NCBI GenBank assembly: GCA_964541085.1
Contig: CAZIPA010000030.1
Span: forward strand, 1 to 26,037
Origin: UBA4644 sp964541085
GTDB taxonomy: Bacteria > Bacillota > Clostridia > Oscillospirales > Butyricicoccaceae
Length of the DNA stretch: 26,037 bases
Direction of reading: 5' to 3'
A program made the position numbers and the translations under genes. Below are positions 21,240 through 26,037 of this stretch, piece by piece; position 1 is the stretch's first letter, and the number at the start of each line of letters is the position of its first letter. Below the pieces are notes generated by a model. It was not told where the DNA came from, ran no database searches, and saw nothing but the letters and a program-made list of their open reading frames with translations.

Positions 21240-23708
21240 GTGTCTGCTCACGAGGATGAACATCGTTTAATTGAAGATATCATCGCAGAGTTTCGGGACG
21301 ATCCTGCTCTGCGCCGGCAACCCGGGCCGATTTCAGCCGGCCCTGTGCTGCCGGAACAGGAGGATCTGGAGGCGCTGCTGGCTTCCGTTCGTGCCATGAC
21401 GGAGGAACATCCCTCCCAGCCGACACCGGTGGAAGTACCTTCTGCAACGCCGCCTCAGCCGGAAGAAGAAGCGCCGGTTGCGGAAACGCTCCCAACCCGG
21501 GAAGCGGCGGAACTGCCTTCTCTGGAGCATGCCGAGCCGTCTCCTGCCACGCTGGAGGATCGTCTGCGTGCCCGCAACATTCAGGTGGAGACGCTGGATC
21601 TCTCTGCAAAAACGGCGCGGCACCGCATTCCTGACACCGCTCCCAAGTCGGGACAGCGGGAGGAACGGCAGCCGGAGCCGGAAGAGGATGTCCTCACCAT
21701 GATCGACACGCCCAGTGCGCAAAAACGGGCGGAGGAAAAGCGGAAAAAGCTGCTGGTGTTTCCCCAGAGAAGCCCGGCGCAGCAGTCGGAAGACACGGAA
21801 ACATCTGTCGAAAAAGCGGCGGAGGAACCCCTACCGTCTGCGGCTCCGGCAGAGCCGGAGGAACAGGAGCCAAAGCCGGTGAAGCACCGGGCCGAACCGC
21901 AAAAAAAGCGCCGGAAAAAGGTACGCACCAGACCGGAACCGGAGGAAGAGCCTCCGCAGGAGGTGGCGTGGGAGGCGCAGGAGGATATCCCCCAGCGGGA
22001 AGCCTTTGATCCGGAGCGTCCGGCCAGACCCCATTTACCCTATGATCTGCTGAACCGTCCCTGCGAGGATCCGGCCCAGATGTCGCAAAAGCTGCGCAGG
22101 CGGCTGAGCTCCATTGCCGTGCGGATGCTGCTGACGGTGCTGCCCATGGCGGCAGCTGTTTATATGACCGGGGCAGTCTATCGTGGCTGGCCCATGCCCA
22201 CGGGCTTTACCCGGACGGCATTTCCGGGAGAATATGGACTGGTGCTGGCGGGATGGCTGCTGCTTTCCATGGCGCTCTGTCATGAAGCGGTATTTTCCGG
22301 ACTGTGGCGGCTGCTGAAGGGGAGACCGACGCTGGACAGTCTGGCAGCAATGTCCTGTGTGCTGTGTCTGGCAGACTGCATTTTACCCTATTTTCAGCCG
22401 CAATGGCAGCAGGGCGTACCCTGCGCCTGTGTGAATATCGTCACCTGCTTTTTTGCGGAGATTTCCAAATGGCAGCGCTATGAAGCTCTGCGCCGCAATT
22501 ATAAATCTGTGGCCATGGGCGCATCGCCCATGAGCGTTAAGCTGTATTCGGACGGAAATGTGCAGGATATGGCCATCAAGACCCAGAGCGGCGTCAATAT
22601 CGAGCCGGAGGAGCTGTCGGATTATGACTTCACCGAGCGCTTTGCCTGCTATTATTCGCCGGTGATTCTGGTGCTGGCAGCGGCAATGGCATTCAGTGCC
22701 AGCATCGGAAAGGGGGAAGTCACCCGTCTGCTGTGGAGCTTTTCCGGCATTCTGTCGGTGAGCGCACCCATGTGCCTGCTCCTTTCCTCCAGCGCCGGAG
22801 CCAAGAGCCTCGGAAAAAAGCTTTACACCTCCGGAAGCTTGCTTATCAATGCCAGTAAAGCAGGAAAGCTTGCCAGATGCCGTGCGGCTGCGCTGCGGGA
22901 TGCCGATCTGTTTCCCGCCGGAACTGTGGCCATTACCGGCATGAAAGCCGCCGACGGACAATCGGTGGAGGAGCTGCTGGGCTGCACTGCGTCTCTGTTG
23001 CAGGAGGTTGGCGGCGGTCTTGGCAAGTGCTTTGTGGATTTTGCACGGCAGCAGTATATCGTGCCCAACAAGGCTCGGGAGCTGCGCTTCTTTGACACCC
23101 GGGGAATCTGCGCCACAGTGAGCGGACGCTATGTGCAGGTGGGAACCGCCAACTATCTCACCCGTTCCGGCATTCATATCGACTTTGGCCAAAAGGTGAA
23201 AAACAATATTTTCATCGCCATCAATTCTCAGTTCGCCGGTGTGTTTTCCCTGCGCTACAAGGCCCAGTCGGCGGTTTACGGTGCCTTTGGTCTGCTGAAG
23301 CAGAGCCGGGTACGGCCGGTGCTGGCGCTGCGGGATATGTTCCAGATTCAGAGCCAGATCGAATCGCTGTTTGATCTTCGCCGGGGCAGCACATGGCTTC
23401 CTGCGCTGGAGGAACGGCTGGACTATTCCGACGGTGTCTTTGCACGGGAGGAGGAAACCCTTGCGCTGCTGTTCCGGGATGGACTGATGCCGCTGGCTGA
23501 AACGATTTCCGCCGCGAAAAAGTGGAAGAAATCCGCTGCATGGGGCTGCACGCTGGGAACGGTCTGCGCTCTGTGCGGCATGATGATCCTGACCTTTCTG
23601 GCAGGGAAGGGGGCTTTTGCGGCAGCGGATCCCTGTAATATTCTGCTGTATCTGCTGCTGTGGTCGCTGCCTGTGAAGCTGATTCGGGGTATGATTACAA
23701 AGAATTGA
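21240..23708 (+). CDS. Degenerate P1B-type ATPase-like membrane protein with disordered N-terminus
   Basis: This is an 822-residue protein starting with GTG after AAAGGAGAAG. Residues 1-285 are Pro/Glu/Lys-rich and probably disordered. Membrane segments follow at about 292-312, 331-350, 366-384, 388-406, 468-488 and 498-518, with two more near 766-790 and 798-816. The order matches a P1B metal ATPase: FACYYSPVILVLAAAMAF for TM5, VSAPMCLLLSSSAG where CPC should be, and GSLLINASKAGKLARCRAAA leading to the P-domain. ICATVSGRYVQVGTANYLTR resembles the N-domain, and ETLALLFRDGLMPLAETIS the post-hinge helix. Yet DKTGT reads RDADL (553-557), TGD reads LRD (697-699), GDGVND reads SDGVFA (730-735), and no TGE is seen in the short loop between TM4 and TM5. 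It should not hydrolyse ATP by the P-type cycle. Function is unknown. Confidence 0.8.
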   Translation: MSAHEDEHRLIEDIIAEFRDDPALRRQPGPISAGPVLPEQEDLEALLASVRAMTEEHPSQPTPVEVPSATPPQPEEEAPVAETLPTREAAELPSLEHAEPSPATLEDRLRARNIQVETLDLSAKTARHRIPDTAPKSGQREERQPEPEEDVLTMIDTPSAQKRAEEKRKKLLVFPQRSPAQQSEDTETSVEKAAEEPLPSAAPAEPEEQEPKPVKHRAEPQKKRRKKVRTRPEPEEEPPQEVAWEAQEDIPQREAFDPERPARPHLPYDLLNRPCEDPAQMSQKLRRRLSSIAVRMLLTVLPMAAAVYMTGAVYRGWPMPTGFTRTAFPGEYGLVLAGWLLLSMALCHEAVFSGLWRLLKGRPTLDSLAAMSCVLCLADCILPYFQPQWQQGVPCACVNIVTCFFAEISKWQRYEALRRNYKSVAMGASPMSVKLYSDGNVQDMAIKTQSGVNIEPEELSDYDFTERFACYYSPVILVLAAAMAFSASIGKGEVTRLLWSFSGILSVSAPMCLLLSSSAGAKSLGKKLYTSGSLLINASKAGKLARCRAAALRDADLFPAGTVAITGMKAADGQSVEELLGCTASLLQEVGGGLGKCFVDFARQQYIVPNKARELRFFDTRGICATVSGRYVQVGTANYLTRSGIHIDFGQKVKNNIFIAINSQFAGVFSLRYKAQSAVYGAFGLLKQSRVRPVLALRDMFQIQSQIESLFDLRRGSTWLPALEERLDYSDGVFAREEETLALLFRDGLMPLAETISAAKKWKKSAAWGCTLGTVCALCGMMILTFLAGKGAFAAADPCNILLYLLLWSLPVKLIRGMITKN

Positions 23709-23762
23709 CGGCCCGAAAACGCCTTTTTCCTGCAAAAGCTCTGGAATTTGCAAAAATACCTG

Positions 23763-23791
23763 TTGAAATGTTCCTGCGTTTCCGATATAAT
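23763..23791 (+). promoter_or_regulatory. Sigma-A promoter of the EF-G-like gene
   Basis: TTGAAA (23763-23768), exactly 17 bases, TATAAT (23786-23791). This is the best sigma-A match in the window. It lies 59 bases before the ATG, which agrees with high expression of an elongation-factor gene. Confidence 0.8.
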
Positions 23792-23850
23792 AGAAAGGTA
23801 AACTGTCTAAATCAGGATTTACCAATACAATGCTTGAAGGAGAGAATACT

Positions 23851-25923
23851 ATGGCATATCCCATTGAAAAGATTCGCAATGTTTGTCTGTTGGGTCACGG
23901 CGGAGACGGAAAAACCTCTCTGCTGGAGAGCTTGCTTTATCGTACCGGCGGCACGGACCGTCTGGGCAAGGTGGCGGATGGCACCACTGTCAGTGACTAC
24001 GATCCGGAGGAAATCAAGCGCCAGATCTCTATTCAGGCTTCTCTGGCTCCCGTGGAATACGACGGCCATATCCTGAACTTTATCGACACTCCGGGCTTCT
24101 TTGATTTTGACGGCGAAGTGGCACAGGCCATGCGTGTTGCCGACTGCGGCGTGATCGTTGTCACTGCCAAGAGCGGCTGCGCCGTGGGCACGGAAAAGGC
24201 GTTCAAGCGTCTGACCAAGGCCGGTCTGCCCCGGTTCTTCTACATTTCCAAGATCGACGAGGAAAACGCCGATTATGAAAAGGCTTACAACAGCCTGCGG
24301 GATACCTTTGGTATCAGCGTCACCCCCTTCATCATTCCTCTGATCGAAGGCGGCAAGCCCACCGGTGTTATCAATCTGGTGAACAAGAAGGCATTTAAGG
24401 CCGAGGGCAACAAGACGGTTGAGGTTCCCGTTCCCGCCGAGCAGGAGGGTCAGATCGAAGAGCTCCGCTCTGCACTGATCGAATCCGTGGCCGAGACCTC
24501 TGAGGAGCTGATGGAAAAGTTCTTCGAGGGCGAAGAGTTCACCAAGGAAGAGCTGCTCACCGGTCTGCGCACCGGTATCCATGACGGCACGCTGGCTCCC
24601 GTGGTCTGCGGCAGCGCCTTTACCGGTGTCGGCACCATGCAGCTGCTGTATACGCTGGTGAACTTTGCTCCCAATCCCGCCGAAGTCCGTACCGAAAAGG
24701 GTCAGGATGCCGACGGCAACGAAGTTTCTCTGAAGTACGATCCCAACGGCAAGCCCGTGGCCTTTGTCTTCAAGACTGTGGCTGACCAGTATGGCCGCTT
24801 CTCCTATTTCAAAGTCGTTTCCGGCAAGGTCACTGCGGATATGATCCTGCAAAATCAGAACACGGAAACCCAGGAAAAGATGGGCCACATCTATATCGTC
24901 AAGGGCAAGAAGAATGTGGAAGTGAAGGAGATCGGCTGCGGCGATATCGGCGCTGTCTCCAAGCTGAACAACACCCGCACCGGCGATACCCTGTGCGATC
25001 CCAGCCTGAACATCCGTCTGGAAGGCATCCAGTATGCTGAGCCCTGCTACAGCCAGGCTGTGGCGGCCAAGGCCAAGGGCGGCGAAGAAAAGATCGCTGC
25101 CGGTCTGACCCGTCTGAAGGACGAGGATCCTACCTTTACCATCGTCAACAATGCCGAGACCAAGCAGATGGTCGTCTCCGGTGCCGGCGATATCCATATT
25201 GATGTTCTGTGCTCCAAGCTGAAGAGCAAGTTCGGCGTGGAAGTCGAGCTCAGCGATCCCAAGGTGGCCTATCGTGAGACCATCCGCAAGAAGGTCACGC
25301 TGATCGAAGGTAACCACAAGAAGCAGTCCGGCGGCCATGGCCAGTACGGCAATGTCAAGATGAACTTTGAGCCCATCGAGGGTGACGGCTTTGAGTTTGC
25401 GGAAGAGGTTTTCGGCGGCAGCGTCCCCAAGAACTTCTTCCCGGCCGTGGAAAAGGGCATCCGCGAGGCCATGGAGCATGGCGTTCTGGCCGGCTTCCCC
25501 ATGGTGGGCATGAAGGCCACGCTGGTGGACGGCAAGTACCATCCCGTGGATTCCAACGAACTTTCCTTCAAGATGGCTGCCCGTCTGGCTTATAAGGCCG
25601 GTATCCCCCAGGCCAGCCCCGTGATTCTGGAGCCCGTGGGCAACATGAAGGTCTATATCCCCGATTCCTACATGGGCGATATCATCGGTGACATGAACAA
25701 GCGCCGTGGTCGCGTGATGGGTATGAATCCCGCCGAAGACGGCTTGCAGCTGGTGGAGGCCGAGGTTCCCATGAGCGAAGTGGCCGACTATGCCATTACG
25801 CTGCGCTCCATGACCCAGGGCAGAGGCTCCTTCAGCGTGAAGTTCGAGCGCTATGAGCCCGTCCCCGCCGAGGTTCAGGAGAAGATCATCGCCGATGCCA
25901 AGTTTGAAGACGACGACGAATAA
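23851..25923 (+). CDS. Elongation factor G-like GTPase (divergent EF-G paralogue)
   Basis: The protein has 690 residues from MAYPIEKIRN, with GAAGGAGAG before the ATG. G1 is GHGGDGKTS (15-23), G3 is DTPGFFDF (79-86) and G4 is SKID (133-136) instead of NKxD. Switch I reads KRQISIQAS, whereas canonical EF-G has RGITI with a Mg-binding Thr. Domains II to V follow, with ETKQMVVSGAGDIHIDVLCS in domain III and GHGQYGNVKMNFEP in domain IV. This is the Clostridia-type EF-G variant (often annotated fusA but distinct from the str-operon gene); whether it drives translocation, recycling or something else is unclear. Codon use is strongly biased, suggesting high expression. Confidence 0.9.
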   Translation: MAYPIEKIRNVCLLGHGGDGKTSLLESLLYRTGGTDRLGKVADGTTVSDYDPEEIKRQISIQASLAPVEYDGHILNFIDTPGFFDFDGEVAQAMRVADCGVIVVTAKSGCAVGTEKAFKRLTKAGLPRFFYISKIDEENADYEKAYNSLRDTFGISVTPFIIPLIEGGKPTGVINLVNKKAFKAEGNKTVEVPVPAEQEGQIEELRSALIESVAETSEELMEKFFEGEEFTKEELLTGLRTGIHDGTLAPVVCGSAFTGVGTMQLLYTLVNFAPNPAEVRTEKGQDADGNEVSLKYDPNGKPVAFVFKTVADQYGRFSYFKVVSGKVTADMILQNQNTETQEKMGHIYIVKGKKNVEVKEIGCGDIGAVSKLNNTRTGDTLCDPSLNIRLEGIQYAEPCYSQAVAAKAKGGEEKIAAGLTRLKDEDPTFTIVNNAETKQMVVSGAGDIHIDVLCSKLKSKFGVEVELSDPKVAYRETIRKKVTLIEGNHKKQSGGHGQYGNVKMNFEPIEGDGFEFAEEVFGGSVPKNFFPAVEKGIREAMEHGVLAGFPMVGMKATLVDGKYHPVDSNELSFKMAARLAYKAGIPQASPVILEPVGNMKVYIPDSYMGDIIGDMNKRRGRVMGMNPAEDGLQLVEAEVPMSEVADYAITLRSMTQGRGSFSVKFERYEPVPAEVQEKIIADAKFEDDDE

Positions 25924-26037
25924 TTCCCCACACGACCCCAAGACCCATTGATATAAAAAGATTGCCTGTCGCTGCAAATGCAGCTGCACTTGTCAAGAAA
26001 AAGTAGACACTAAAAAAGCAAAACTACACGAAGCCCA
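25924..26037. other. Intergenic end of window; possible insertion-sequence terminus
   Basis: After the EF-G-like gene there is a small hairpin (GCTGCAAATGCAGC, 25971-25984) without a clear U-run, then TGTCAAGAAAAAGTAGACA (about 25991-26009), an imperfect dyad reminiscent of insertion-sequence ends. No coding sequence is visible in this short stretch. The insertion-sequence reading is a guess. Confidence 0.3.

Noticed and set aside
23812..25989. A 725-codon minus-strand open frame over the EF-G gene
   Set aside because: Same codon-bias effect; the plus strand has a consensus promoter, ribosome site and complete EF-G domains.

Overview
This window looks like chromosome from an endospore-forming, moderately GC-rich Clostridia, most likely an Oscillospirales gut commensal. 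That placement is an inference. It rests on a near-canonical spoIVA with a sigma-E-like promoter, an M50 SpoIVFB-type protease, the rplS-lepB-rbgA-rnhB-yraN and tig-clpP-clpX gene orders, the paired TIGR03960/DUF2344 radical-SAM genes, and a Clostridia-type divergent EF-G. No rRNA, tRNA, CRISPR array or complete insertion sequence was seen.

Layout. Bases 1 to about 2.5 kb are accessory DNA: an MT-A70-type DNA adenine methylase cut by the window edge, a Phd/YefM-RelE/ParE toxin-antitoxin pair with its own promoter, the C-terminal stump of a second DNA methylase, and a facing HExxH protein that has also lost its N-terminus. The two truncated genes meet at about 1500-1520, which marks a rearrangement or an assembly joint. 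Bases 2.5-6.6 kb hold a three-gene leftward operon (M20/AbgB-like amidohydrolase and two multi-pass membrane proteins, one resembling DUF5058) read divergently from a LysR regulator. Bases 6.7-8.5 kb hold spoIVA and a tightly spaced small membrane protein. A MATE exporter follows on the minus strand (8.6-10.0 kb), then a compact M50 protease.

From 10.7 kb to the end everything is on the plus strand and is mostly housekeeping: two radical-SAM-associated genes, ribosomal protein L19 with a candidate structured leader, signal peptidase I, RbgA, RNase HII, YraN, a metallophosphoesterase, trigger factor, ClpP, ClpX, an RlmB-type rRNA methyltransferase, an 822-residue membrane protein and a divergent EF-G. 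Ribosome assembly (L19, RbgA, RlmB), co-translational folding and export (trigger factor, LepB) and proteolysis (ClpXP) are therefore grouped.

The most unusual gene is the 822-residue protein at 21240-23708. It keeps the overall order and several side motifs of a P1B metal-transport ATPase, but every catalytic signature (CPC, TGE, DKTGT, TGD, GDGVND) is missing or replaced, and a long acidic/basic disordered N-terminal region has been added. It looks like a pseudo-ATPase with a new role. Other points of interest are the AbgB-like hydrolase paired with an unassigned two-component membrane system, three 11-bp direct repeats ahead of the LysR gene, a perfect dyad in the MATE promoter, and the gene-to-gene junction near 1.5 kb.
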